NCBI GenBank assembly: GCA_019843655.1
Contig: JACDQD010000003.1
Location: forward strand, 11,038,925 to 11,102,924
DNA length: 64,000 nucleotides
Reading direction: 5' to 3'
DNA from: Lethocerus indicus
Lineage: Eukaryota; Arthropoda; Insecta; Hemiptera; Belostomatidae
The notes beneath the pieces are model-generated. The model made no database searches. It was not told where the DNA came from and worked only from the letters and a program-made list of their open reading frames with translations. Shown here one piece after another: positions 1 through 11,760 of this stretch. How positions within the stretch are numbered: the stretch's first letter is position 1; every line of letters starts with the position of its first letter. A program made the position numbers and the translations under genes.

Positions 1-2430
1 AAGTAAAAGTGGGAAAGTTGTACTGAAAATGTAAACAGTGTTATATTACAATTCGAAAATGTCTTTTTTTTCATTAGACTTTAAAAGTTGTGATCGAGTA
101 TTAGTTGTGAGCTAGCCACATAAGCAAGACGAACTGGGGAATTAAGTCCTTACAAAAGTATTGCAGAATCCTTTTGTTCACTTACAAAAAAAAAAAAAAA
201 AATAATAAAATGGACTTCTTAATGATAAGTTGAGAAATATGTGTTGACAACGTCGCCTGGATTTATCGTGCAATATGAAAAGCGATAATAATATTTTTGA
301 TGAACACAACGATTAGCAAATCACTCCGTACAACTCCGATTAAAATCCAGGTTCCTCGAGGACGACTTATATAAGGTTGAAAAAAATTGTAAAAAGGAAG
401 AAACCTCGCCGGGGCCTCGGCCGTATCTCTGCCGGGGGTCAGATAAACGAAGTTCTGATGGGGAATTAAAATTCTTTGCGAAGAAGTTCGGGGACTAAGT
501 TGAGGGCGGGCTGTCGGTCCAGGTGGAGTGGGGCTCAATTGCCGGCGAAAGTTTATGAGAGTCGGTCAAACAATCAGCTCCCTCCTCTTAGAGGTTAGAA
601 GAAAACAAAAAACACCGGGGACGAGCCTTTACTCTTTATTCTGGCCTCCTTTTACGACCGGCCTTTTTGTTTCTTTCTTCATCCTCGATAACCATTAATA
701 ACAAGCTATCATTTTCTGTTATATCATTTCTTCTGCACTCTTGTATATTCAGATCATAAACATTCTATCTGACCAAAACAAATTCACAGCTTTATAGATA
801 ATAGTTTTGACTTTATTTGTTGCATCAATAAAAGCTGTCCATACATTCAAGTTGTTCATTCTACCAACTATCTTCCTAAGTACGAAAAAGTAATGACGAA
901 ATCATTAAGGAATATACAGACAAACGTTTAGTCTTCACTATCTTTACTTTTTCTTAATGTTTGAAACGATAGATTATGAATGAAAATTAACGTTACACGT
1001 CCAGGGTCAGTCCAAAGATTGATTAAGTGTCCCGCAATTTTTCAACTTCCTAAAATCCTCCAACTCAGAAAATTGTATCCGATAAGACTAAATGATGGAT
1101 TATTAATAAGGGCGACGATTAAGAATTAGTCAAAAATTTTGACAATTATCAGAGACAAGACAACGTTCTGGGAACAATTTCGAAGTATTGAAACGGCTGA
1201 AGGAACTATTATCCGACCCCTCCATTGAATTGTACTCTCGTCCCAGCGTGTAAATTACTAACCCAAATATTTTGTTATTGTTATTATTACATGGGCGTTA
1301 TTTTGGTGGAAACTATGTACGCAGGTTACAAGTATATTGGCTACTCACTTTGTTTCGGAGTCGTGGGGGTTGCTCAAGCCGTAGCCGAAAGCCCCAAGGT
1401 AGAGTTGTACCCGGACCAGGCTCAACAGCGGGCTACTCAGGGACGACAGGTTGAACGACGGAATCATGAGAACTGCTCCTGACGGTTTCTGGAGGACGGA
1501 GACGGCGAGTGCACACGAATCGCGAGCGGCATCATCATCGGCCCGAAAATGGAGGCCGCCGAGAGGGAGCTATTCACTTTCCAGCCGGCATGGCTCGACC
1601 AAGACTGAGAGGCCCACTGGGTGTGGAAGAGGCCCCCCCCGACCACTGTCGCTTTTACCGGCCTCCCCTTTCCACATTAAAAAACCTAACCTTCTTCTAG
1701 CCCAATTAAGTATCGTCAGACATACGTCTGGAAACTTCAAATTGACAACATAATGAATAAAACAGTAATAAATAACAAAAAAAAATTAAGAGTAGCTATT
1801 CACATAAGATTATTCTGGTTTACCGACAAGATAAAGCGTTGTCCGTTTTGATTTCACCACTATTTACAGGCTATAAACATATAATAATAATTTTCCGGTA
1901 GATGATTTAAAATTGGAAATAATTCATTTAAGATATCCGCAAGAGATAAATAAACAGGTTGGCAACCTGTAAGAGACGGTGTTTCTATAAAATATGGACT
2001 TTTTCGTCGGATCCCTTTCTCCGTTGTCTGAGATTTATCTTTTGAGATATTTGCATACCGCTATAAATATTTACAGTGAACCTTGGACGTTTTCTATCCG
2101 GGTCAACTGGGAACGGCAGAATGTCCCGCGGGTCCCGCGTGCCGGATTTTTGCAAACGGCAAGGCTGAGTTTCTCCCCTTTGTCCTCGTTGTTGGGATTG
2201 AGAGGAAGCGAGGGAGATTTATCCCGCTAAACGGGAAAGGATTAAGTTCAACGGCCGAAAACCTGTTTGGGACCGGGCCGGCTGTGGCGCCCGCTATAAA
2301 CATTCGGCATCCGCGGTTCTCCGGCTCATTCCCGCAATTATTGACGCACGACCGCCGTTAGCCGAATAGGCGGAGATAAATACGGGGCAGATGAAAACGT
2401 GCGCCGTGGGTCGAGCGTGGAGTTAGTTGT
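1..2430. other. Non-coding DNA, AT-rich with three CpG-rich patches
   Basis: No exon or RNA gene is recognised. A 17-base A run lies at 186-202. CpG-rich patches sit at about 380-560, 1390-1680 and 2090-2420; they carry overlapping short open frames in several phases on both strands, as expected where stop codons are rare. The DNA between them is AT-rich and stop-dense. Nothing here resembles a known protein family. Confidence 0.6.
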
Positions 2431-3590
2431 AATACAAGTTCATTACAAATATTGCAGAAATGCTATTGAATTTTACAAAAGTTCCCTCAAGAGTTATCTA
2501 TTTATTCGCGGTGTTCATTCGGTGGGCTTTGTTCTAATGTCTTAATATTTCAATAGCATAGAAGACCCCAGTAGAGCTGGTAATAACGGACTAAGAATCA
2601 CATATCGATTGACACATGTTCTCGACTTTCTTTTCTGGTAGTAGGTACATGCTTTACAAATGAACTGATGCGGTGAAACACGAGGATATCCCAAATTTCT
2701 ATCCATCTATCCAGTCGACATGGATAACCTTCCTTTCAGTGAAACTCGAGGTGCGCTATTTCAAGAATTTTCTCCCGTAAAACGTACGGCTTCTCCCGGT
2801 ACAATTCCTCAAAGTCAAAGACAAGTACTTAATTACATAACATTTGAACAACAACTTATTTGTTATGTAAATACTTTCACTGTCGGTGAACTATTTTAAA
2901 TTCGCAATTTTACTTAGCGTACTTATAAAATAAAATATATAAAGAAAGATTTGAAATGTAATATATAATTATATTGTAATTACATATAATTCGTATGTAA
3001 TATTACTACCCGGATCCTACTATGTTTTCTATCATTCGTTGGTTAGAAATGTTGCTACTATTTGTGTAACAGCGCAGTAATGGAGTATAGGAAAACAGAA
3101 TTATTATACGACTCCAACCTAACGTATATGATGATCAAATAGGCGATAATTATAAATGTATGCGAAGTTAAACAGATAGTAGAAAATTAAATATTTATGG
3201 TCGCTTGTATATTCAATGCATACATGTTTGCTCATGTATGCGGAATGCGCCTATACTCGTAATTATGCAGTAGCGACGCTATTAGAATTGAATTAATTAT
3301 TATATATTATATGGCTAAGCTTTCACAATACTTCATTATTCAAAACAGACACGTAATTAGGCATTTTTAACGATAAATAGTCGAAATTAGTAGAAAGTTA
3401 TTTTGAAATTCGATAAATCGGGATAATTTTCTGTACTATGCTTACGAATATTGGAATCGGGAGTTAGTGAAATGCTACAATATATTTATTCGATGAGGAA
3501 TAAAGGATGGAGGTAATTCATAAGAAATTCTCAAACTAAGGTGTACGCACGGTATGAGGCGAAAGAAATGTCTCCAGTTTTGAGACGGTG
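2431..3590. other. AT-rich stretch, nothing recognised
   Basis: AT-rich DNA with frequent stops in all six frames. It holds short TA-rich runs (for example around 2930-3000 and 3290-3315). No gene, repeat family or RNA is recognised. Confidence 0.6.
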
Positions 3591-6500
3591 AGCGGATAAA
3601 ACCACGAGCGCTTTCAATTTCCTCTCGGGGTTTCTGGCAATTAGGAATCGCGCGCTCGGCTTGTGGCCCGCTGGTGTAGGGGAACGTGACTTTCACACGA
3701 GAGGCCGGCGGCTGGAACGAGGACCCGATTAAAATTCATTCGGCCTCTTCCCGGCGCCTTGTTAATAACCGCCCCCAGGACGACCAGTCGCCCTTCACAG
3801 TAATGGAAAAAAGCTGTAGGAGGAAGCTGGCCGGCGGTAAAAGGTAGGCCGGCAACGTGAAGCGTGTTAGACTAAGTTGGAGAGGTGAATGTATGGTTTC
3901 TCGAGTCGGTGCCATTTCGGCCGGTCCCACTTTCGTCGGAGGCGTAACGCCGGCCGAATAACGATAGGTTGGCACCAATCCGCAGCCCAGGACACTCGGG
4001 CTTCATAACGGCGTGTAGATCGATTTGCACAGCATGAAGATCTCAAATGGGCGCTAGACTGTCTAATAAGATCCGTTCCGAAAAATCCGAGCGGAGTATG
4101 GGTGAAGAGTACACCGAAAGCGGTCTGCCCAGGGACCAAAAATTGGTTGGCCAACCTTTGATTAAATCTTCGATAATAGTATTTTCATTTATTTCATTCT
4201 GTGGGAATATACAGACCGTTTATTAGCGAACGATGAGTAATTTACAGGCGGTATAGATAGTTGTTGGAGCAATATTCACACGAGAAGAGGGCTCTAGAAA
4301 TGAAAAATAACAGCGTGAGAAACCTCGATTAAGGTCGTGTCTGCGCGCCCAAAGTACACACAATCTTTCTCTCCTCTTCTGACAACGATCGCCCCCTATA
4401 TTAACCTTCATTTTGTTTTGTTCTTCAGCCATGGCGGACGGCGACACGATATCCAATATTTTAGTTATGAGGAGTCCGTGATTACAGGTGCGTGTCCGAG
4501 CGGTGGCCGTGTGACAGCCGCTCCTCCGGAAGCGGCCCGATATGAGTCAGTTGCCCCCCCCCTATCTCCGCCGGACGATCTCCCGGAGTTAATCCCGAGC
4601 CGACCCCACTTGAAAAGCCGGCGGGAGACACAAAAAAATCCGGTTATTAATAATTATACGACACTGACCCCCATTATACCCCGAGGGTCATTATCTATTA
4701 GGGCTATCGCTCTTTACCGTAATGTCCCCTCGCCTGATACGTTTTTCGGACCTTTTTGTAGCTATAAATTCGCCCCTAAGGTGTACACTCTGAACGGCGC
4801 TCATCATCCTTACAATCCGCACTATTCCCGCTGGCCCTCGATACATTTTAATAATATTTCAAATGGGTCCGCATACAAGTAAAAATTGTTACTACTTAGC
4901 TGTGTCCCATAATAACAAATGTAATATCACCGCGATAAATGAAAAACAGCTATTTAAACAAAAAATTAATATCTCAGAAGGGTGTTTCTATTTTAAGATT
5001 ACAATAACAACTCGCGTTATCGTAATTTATTATACAATTTAACAATATCAGGTGTCTCGGTTACTGACCATAGAAATGGTAAATTTCCGTCCGGATAGGG
5101 ACCTAATCGGGTGATCGACGGGCGTACGTTATTCCCGAGCGCAAACACTTCTAGGGCATTAATTTGCCCGGCCAAAGCGCCCCTACATAATTGGATTATG
5201 CTTCTATGAATTATTAATGAACCGATTATTACCGATTTTAAAACAACCGCGATGCAAATTAGCGCTCGGTGCGGCGCAAAGATTAAAATCACAATTTTCC
5301 ACAAATTGTGTCGAGATAAGGTTTGATGTTGGGTCTCTCACAGAGTTCACTAATTCCGGCCGGGCTGGCATAGGCTCGTTATTAATAATAAGCGGGAGGC
5401 TCGCTATCTGGCCGCGGCCATCTAGCCGCCATCGGCTGTCGTCTCTCACTGCCGGTATCTCTTCCGGTGGGGCTGTTAGACCCCGTGGGGGTGGCCTCCT
5501 ATCCGTCCCCCGTCAAAAGGTTAATCGCCCCGTTCAACCCGGACGAGAACACCCTTTCGGTCGGTAAGTCATATTTACAGCGGGGTCGTTACGCTACCGC
5601 CCGCCGGCCAGTGCGCCCGCTCCAGGAAGTTTACACTGTCTGCGTGACTTTCTCGGTGTCGGCTAACTAGGGCCGATGAGTAGCCGTCGGATGACTCACC
5701 GATATTTCTGTTTCTCCGTTCTGCCCGTTTCGTTCGAAAGCACGCGCCTGCCATACCGAACGGCAACAGAGTTGAAAAAGAGACCGTCTGAAAGTATTCC
5801 TTGTGACGTTTCAAAACCGCAAGGACTATTCGACAAGTTATAGTTTAACTGACTAATTAGTTAATCGTATTCATTCACTCGCGGCGACTGACCCCGCCAT
5901 AGGGTATTACAGAGCGTTGTGTCTCACAAAACTGTAAAGTGTTAATATTTAGTGGCGATATCGGACCAATTCGCTACCGTATTTTTGTCCAATATTCGTG
6001 CGGTCCCATTTCATCGGTGAGAGGTCAAGGGGTCATAACACGGAATTTGGGTATGTCGCCTCGCACATGAAAATGACCCGATACACCCATTCATAACAGA
6101 GAAAGTAGCCGAGATTATAAAGTATAAAAAATTATCGACGCCCCGTGGCCGAAACGGCCCAAAGTGTCATCGCGTGAGGGCGGTCGCCTCGGCCGGTCTC
6201 CTTTGATTCCCTCGCATGTTTTTTTCGAGATGGTGGTGCGGAGGGCCGGAGGGGGGGTGGGGCAGTCTAATTAGCATTTCTTGTGCCCTTGATGTGCTGT
6301 TCGGGGCGACTACTTTATCTACACGCACCGAGTACATCGCAGATATGAATACATTATTTTTTATACTCCGCCTCTCATTCTCTTCCGCTCTCCGCCACTT
6401 CTCACTCTCTCTCTCCCTCCCTCCCTCCCTCGCGTTCTGTTTCCATCGGTCTCCCCCTCCCGACGTTTCCCCCGTATACGTCGGCAATTACCCACCCCCT

Positions 6501-6650
6501 CTGCTAATAGCCGAAAGCTCGCCGGTCCCAGGTTACACGGCGCTCATTACTCTTGACACGAGTCCTTCGGTTCGTGCTCCCGGGGAAAGCCCCAGTTTAA
6601 TTTCCTGTGGGACCAACTGGCAGGGTCACTACAAATAGACTACTCGGTGG
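3591..6650. other. Large CpG-rich block without recognisable gene
   Basis: The block is GC-rich with abundant CpG, in sharp contrast to the AT-rich DNA on both sides (briefly AT-rich at about 4870-5050 and 5820-5990). It holds the longest open frame of the window (4337-4882, plus, 181 codons), which shows no domain, no repeat and no good splice context. Further frames at 5217-5567 and 6216-6638 overlap frames on the other strand. A pyrimidine tract lies near its end. CpG that has not decayed suggests an unmethylated or regulatory island (inference). Confidence 0.5.
6401..6431. repeat. CT / CCCT pyrimidine tract
   Basis: A run of CT dinucleotides changes into CCCT units, giving an almost pure pyrimidine tract inside the CpG-rich block. 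It accounts for the low-complexity Ser/Leu/Pro stretch in the open frame 6216-6638, which is one reason I do not call that frame a gene. Confidence 0.85.
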
Positions 6651-7564
6651 TGTTTACTGTATGGCATCTTCATGTATGGAACAGATACTAAAATAAAAAG
6701 AATATATTAAGAAAACATTGCGTAATACTAAATATATTTTACTTGTTCCAACTATGTATCGAATATTTCTATAAAATATTTGTATCCAATATATTGAATT
6801 TAATGCGATCTCTGTTCTTACGAAATCTTTACTCAGCGGATGTTTTTGACACCAGATACTTAATCTATTGCCAACGCTGTTGTCAAATGCATTTATAACA
6901 ATAGTTAATGTTCTGTTACCTTCTTGGAAAAATCGGATAAAATATTATGAACATGCTATGAAAATTAGTAGCTTTGAGAAATCCAGACGGCCATAGACGC
7001 AGTGTCACAGACAGACACGTTGTGTCTATATGTGACAGGGTCTCCTGGAATAAACTGAAAAGAAATTGAGAAAGAGGAACTGAGGGAAAACCCGGCGCGA
7101 AGGTTCACCCCCATCTCATTAATCTTAACGGGAGCCTAGACGAGCTTTTGGCTTAACAAGGGGAACCGCCGTTTTGCTGCTGCGCCGAGTGCCCTGTCAA
7201 AAGGTGCCGTCACGCTCCAACAACAACCACAACCGTGCCACAAACCGGACAGTCTGGGACCGAAGAAAATTAAATAAATCAATGTGCCGCATTATGAATC
7301 CCTGCAAGTTCGCGAGGTGTATTTATTCTAGCCTCACATTAAAATCCAAGCCCATTATGATTTCGCTTTTGTCGATGACTCCTAAGTCATCATCCTCAGC
7401 GTCCATACCTACTCCTTCCCGTGATTAAGTAATTACAAAATTGGGTAGATTGTGGTAAACCCCTGGGTCCTAGGTCAAAGGCCCGGTTAAATATTACAGC
7501 ACGGAGGTAGCTTCCGCTCCAGTACCGGACTCGTGTGAACGTTAATAATACAATGTTGATATAC
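6651..7564. other. AT-rich stretch, nothing recognised
   Basis: Mostly AT-rich, with a moderately GC-rich patch near 7080-7260. No coding or RNA signal is recognised. It ends at the poly-A tail of the minus-strand Jockey remnant. Confidence 0.55.
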
Positions 7565-8100
7565 ATTTTTTTTATCTTTTTTTCTTTGGAACAATCAACA
7601 TGAATGTTATAAGTACAAGTGCTGATTTTTATTTTTTTTTCACGTGTATTTCGTGGTAAAAGGAACCACCCAAAGATGGTACTTTTCACACAAGAACAAT
7701 TATAGTGTAAGGGCTAAGAAGATCTCTAGGCCAGCGGCGTTTAAGCCGACGCGGGGGGGGGGGTGATAATGGATGGGTAAGAGAGGAAAGGGACTGAACG
7801 AGTGGATTAGGATGAGGAGAGAGGCGGGAGTGGAACTTCAGGAACCGGGATTTTGCGACTTCGTCGACTGCCAGTATGTTGAGGTCATGGTAGATTGTGT
7901 GGTTAGAAACATACCGGGGAGCATTAAGGATGGTACGAAGGACTTTTGACTGAAATCTCTGTATGCGATGTTGGATGTCTCGGTGGAACCCCATAGCTCT
8001 ATACCGTATGTCCATGTCGGTTTAAGTATCGCTTTGTATATTGTCAGTTTGTTACTTAAGGTCATTTTTCTGTTTAAGTCGATTCTCGTGAGTCGGGTAG
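7565..8100 (-). mobile_element. Jockey-clade LINE remnant, copy 1 (3' end, degenerate)
   Basis: This is the 3' end of a Jockey-clade non-LTR retrotransposon read on the minus strand. The coding part is the C-terminal region of reverse transcriptase. First come a KAILKPTWTYGIELWG block and TSNI (frame of 7838-8065); then, after a frameshift, RIQRFQSKVLRTI, NAPRYVSN and YHDLNI, and finally RRLKRRWPRDLL near the end (frame of 7686-8015). The order and spacing match the end of Jockey-type ORF2 (Juan and BS relatives). An AT-rich 3' UTR follows and ends in an A-rich tail at 7565. The catalytic YxDD domain and everything 5' are missing, as expected for 5' truncation during target-primed reverse transcription. 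Against copy 2 it lacks about 4 bases at the frame break (near 7950) and about 39 bases in frame further upstream. It cannot encode a working enzyme. The exact 5' edge is uncertain. Confidence 0.9.
7751..7763. repeat. Homopolymer G run (11 G) in Jockey copy 1
   Basis: The run reads as poly-C on the element's coding strand and encodes consecutive prolines just before RRLKRRWPRDLL. Copy 2 has 10 C at the equivalent place and copy 3 has about 7, so the tract changes length between copies and will break reading frames. Confidence 0.85.
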
Positions 8101-9695
8101 AGGGATAATGTTGATATCAAAACTACCAATATGTAAATAGGTCCCAGAGAACACAGTATTATCTAGTTGGGCAGGGTTGTTCGAGCCCGATCGATCTCAC
8201 CTTGTTTACGCAGGTAGGGCTGATTACCCCCGGGGTGTCGGATCATCCACCGTTAGTGTTGTTGAAACTACTTCCAATGGCCATAAATTGGGTGCTGTTC
8301 GGTAATTGACTACTATTAGCCGAGAGGGCCCACGTGCGCTTATGCTCTTGTCCCTACTCACCAGAACCAACACTTACCGGCACTGGCAATGGGGCTCCAC
8401 TCGATGGGGGGATGGTTTCTTTATCGGAGAAGTGTTTGCCCACGCCGTTGACTGAAGAGGGACTGTCATCCTGATTTATCTCCGTATCGATCGAGCCTAC
8501 AACTGGTACAACTTGCCTTATTCCAGTACGTCCAACAATTTTCGTCACCTATCCAACGATACCGATCATTGCTTTAATTCCACGCGGTTACGAAAATATC
8601 GAATATTCCTTATATCACTCAATAGATATTTTGAAGTAAGTCAATTGTTATTTGACCTAATTTTACGCTTTGGCCACTTTCGAGCGTCTTATCCAAACGT
8701 ATGATTATAATCTTCCACGCCCAGGATCGAAGGAGCTTGAAGAGTCTGAATCACCTGTGTTCAAAGGTGGTCAAAGGTTTTTTTATAAAACAAACATCTT
8801 ATACTAATAGTTTGCACTGCAGTCTAGTGAAATTATAATAACTGTACACGTTAATGGCAAAAATAAATACAATAAAAATATTTTTAAACATTAATACATT
8901 TTCGACTGATCCTTTCCGGACCTCATTTGAATGGATACACATGGCTCCCAAGTTATACTAGTCGAATTCGGAATCGACCGAGTATGGAGTGCGGTTTCCT
9001 AAAAGTTGTTTCCTTCTCTCGGGTTTAGGGTTGAAGTGGATGTTCGAACATCGCTGTTCCAACATTCAGTGCCCTCCTGCCACAAATTAACCCCCTCCTA
9101 CACCGTAATCGATACCGGCTCCTCGCCAACAAGACAAAGTGCTTTCCGCCAACAATCCACTAGTCGGATGACAGAAGTTAATCATTTCGATAATTAATAT
9201 TAATTCAGTATGAAAGAATCAATTGCAAGCATATTTTGTACATTTACCGTTTCGTTATTTGTAATATCGTGGGGCTTTTTCCAGATTTCCTATCGGGCTA
9301 AATTAATAGAAGAATTTATACGTTATAACTAACCACAATTATAACATTCATAACAGTTTCCAGAATAATAGTTTTCTATTATACTTATGTTGCATGGTAC
9401 TGATAATGTGAGAATTGGTCTTGACTTAGAATGAGAATTATATACAAGAGAATAAAACCTAAAGGGAAATTGCCTATAGATGGGTTACTTTACGGGGTTC
9501 ATCTTTCTAGTAGTAGTGGAAGTGGATTATATTTTACAATATTATTCACGTTTCAGAAATGTAATTCTAAGCGCTTAAAGTCACGGATTGAATGTCTAGT
9601 GAGGACCACTGGGTAGTTGAAGTAAAAATATCTTTGGGAGGAAGGAATCGGGAGGTAAAGAGAATGGGGAAGTCACCTGTGTGTCTGAGGATGCT

Positions 9696-9736
9696 GTCAC
9701 CATGGCGACCGTAATGACGTCACAGGCCCTAGCAAC
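9696..9736. promoter_or_regulatory. X-box-like, CRE palindrome and X1-like half-site cluster
   Basis: Three recognisable binding-site patterns lie within 41 bases. First is a near-palindromic GTCACCATGGCGAC (9696-9709), close to the RFX X-box form GTTRCC-AT-GGYAAC. Second is a perfect CRE, TGACGTCA (9715-9722), the full site for CREB/ATF factors. Third is CCTAGCAAC (9728-9736), which matches an X1/X-box half-site with the RGCAAC core. A pyrimidine-rich stretch follows. RFX and CREB/ATF sites side by side are known from RFX-regulated promoters. No start site or coding exon can be seen next to it, so promoter or enhancer identity is inference. Confidence 0.4.
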
Positions 9737-10990
9737 CCTTCTCTTACCACCCTTTCATAGCCCCACTCTCCCAAGATCTGAGTAGCGAACATCCCTTTCC
9801 CAAGTTGGCTCGGGAACTTGACTTTGTACTTTCTTTTTTGAGACGGACTTTATATTCCGGATCTTTGGTCTTTGCGGTGGAAGTTTGAAAGGGCTTTCAA
9901 ACCAGCGATCTGACCTTATCGCAAACCCCCTTCTGCAGAAGCATCGTGCATTTTTTAATTGGAGAATTTCCGCAGTAATATTTTATTTTAATTGAGTAAG
10001 AACTATTTACATTTCCAAATTTTTGAGTGCATTGCAGTGGAAGCATTTAAAAATATGTTTTATATATATGAGGAGATTTATTCGCATAGAATATCAGGGT
10101 TAAGCAGAATTACTATGAGACCAAACACTTGTGGCTTAGTGTTAGGAGATTCAATTTGAATTTTGTTATTTATTCCATTCTGTTTGACATAGCCGCTCAT
10201 CAATCTGAAGTGACGAAGTCCGAATCATCACTAATTTATCGTAACCCGGTCTTAGAATTTTTGTTTAGAAAATATATTAAGTAATTAAATATATATAAAG
10301 TATTCTATGTTAGCCGAGTGTTTGTTAATGGAGACTCGAGCGCATACAACAAAAGAAAATCGCAATCGTAACATTGATGAACGCTATCGTTTTTTGGAAT
10401 AATTATTCAAGATTGGCGATTTATAGGTAATAAGTTCGTGTTTCAATATGAAAATCTATAGGAAATTCTAACCACAAAATACATCGGGGCGGGAATAAAC
10501 TGAGGGGAGAACAGGGGGGGGGCTGTGTCGGCCATTGTGGAAAGCGGAGGAGTGGGGGATGAGAGTAGATAATAGGATGAGGCCCGACGAACAGGGGAGC
10601 GTTGCGGTGTTAGCCGCATCTGCACGGCGCAATCCCTACCACTCGCCACCACCCACCCACATTCCCCACCACCCTATTTACTTTATCTCTCTCCCCGCCC
10701 CTGATATATAACACTATATCCGCTAACCGTAGTCAATTTTATTATAAAATGTAGATTATTTTAATCACGGACTGTTTATAATTATCTAACTGAATTATGA
10801 ACGACCTTAATTTAAAATAAGAAACGAAAACGTTTGCTTACTAAAACTTTGTGAATGATTTCTCCCTATTTCCCCTACTCATGTATTACGTTGTATTATT
10901 ATATATTTACGTTATACCTAGTTCTAATCGGCTAATACTTATTTCTCATATTTCATGGTTGCACGCCTCTAAGTTCAAACCTTTGCGTTT

Positions 10991-11023
10991 GATTCCTGTA
11001 ATTATTCCTGTAAGTACAGGAAT
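10991..11023. repeat. Direct plus inverted repeat of ATTCCTGTA
   Basis: ATTCCTGTA appears twice in tandem and then as the inverted copy TACAGGAAT. The second and third copies form a hairpin with 9-bp perfect arms (11004-11012 and 11015-11023) and a 2-base loop. The CCTGTA..TACAGG core recurs in the palindrome at 12572-12597. Confidence 0.7.
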
Positions 11024-11390
11024 GACATGTAGACTCGCTAGGGATCAACACATAGGAGTCTTTACTCAATGTATTTGACAATAATAAAAGTAAAGTAACT
11101 AAAATAGATATAAATACCAATATAGACACAATAACCCGTTTTTCGTAATACACGTATAAAATAATTACTGAAATATACTTCCCCGTACACTATAACTAAT
11201 TATTACGGCATAATATTTTAACCAACCTCAGCGAAAGGAAGATTAATACAATAGTTAGTAATAAACAAAATTTTATTATTCAACCAATAGTATTCAAGAA
11301 TTTTGATTCCAGTTAATTGTGAAGGATTGTCTCCCGACTAATATTCTTAATTAGACTCGAGTACTGTGAATATAGGATTGAAAATGCTGT

Positions 11391-11760
11391 GGGGCGGCCA
11401 TCTCGGAAGAGACAGTGGCAGGAGAGAGAGAGAGGGAGAGAGGAGAGAGAGAGAGAGAGAGAGAGGGAGGGGGATGATATTATCGGGGGCGGTGGTGGGG
11501 GCGGTGCGTTGCGGGCCCTGAGCCGAGGCCGGGGGCGGTAGGGCGCACGTGCACGGTCACCCGCCTCCTCTCTAAGCCCTGACAATAAATATAAAAACTA
11601 ACTGGCGGGCAATAAAAACCGCCGGGGGCCGGGAGGACGGTGGTTATATTGAATACGTGACTGGACTTCCCCGGCAGCCCGGACATATCTCAGCGAGGGC
11701 TGCTTTTCACTGCCCCCTTTATCCCCTTTCCTTCACCTCTGAATCGGCCTCTTCTCTCAA
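11391..11760. other. CpG-rich island with GA tract
   Basis: A GA-rich tract (11420-11472) runs directly into a GC-rich, CpG-rich stretch that ends near 11760, where the DNA becomes AT-rich again. Open frames in it (11313-11585 and 11480-11686, minus) overlap and are low-complexity. GA tracts next to CpG-rich DNA are typical places for GAGA-factor-type proteins in insects; that role is inference. Confidence 0.5.
11420..11472. repeat. GA microsatellite, interrupted
   Basis: GA dinucleotides with GGGA and GGA interruptions form a purine-only tract of about 50 bases at the edge of the island. Confidence 0.9.

Larger units (their letters stand above)
8101..11390. other. Mixed non-coding DNA
   Basis: AT-rich to moderately GC-rich DNA without recognised exons. 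It contains the X-box/CRE-like cluster at 9696-9736 and a G-rich patch at about 10480-10680. Short open frames at 8513-8704, 9006-9197 and 10851-11078 show no similarity I can recognise. Confidence 0.5.

Noticed and set aside
4337..4882. 181-codon open frame as a protein-coding gene
   Set aside because: No domain, signal peptide or repeat, no splice context, and a length expected by chance in a GC-rich patch.
8177..8200. GTTCGAGCCCG resembling a tRNA B box
   Set aside because: No A box at a suitable distance and no cloverleaf stems can be formed.
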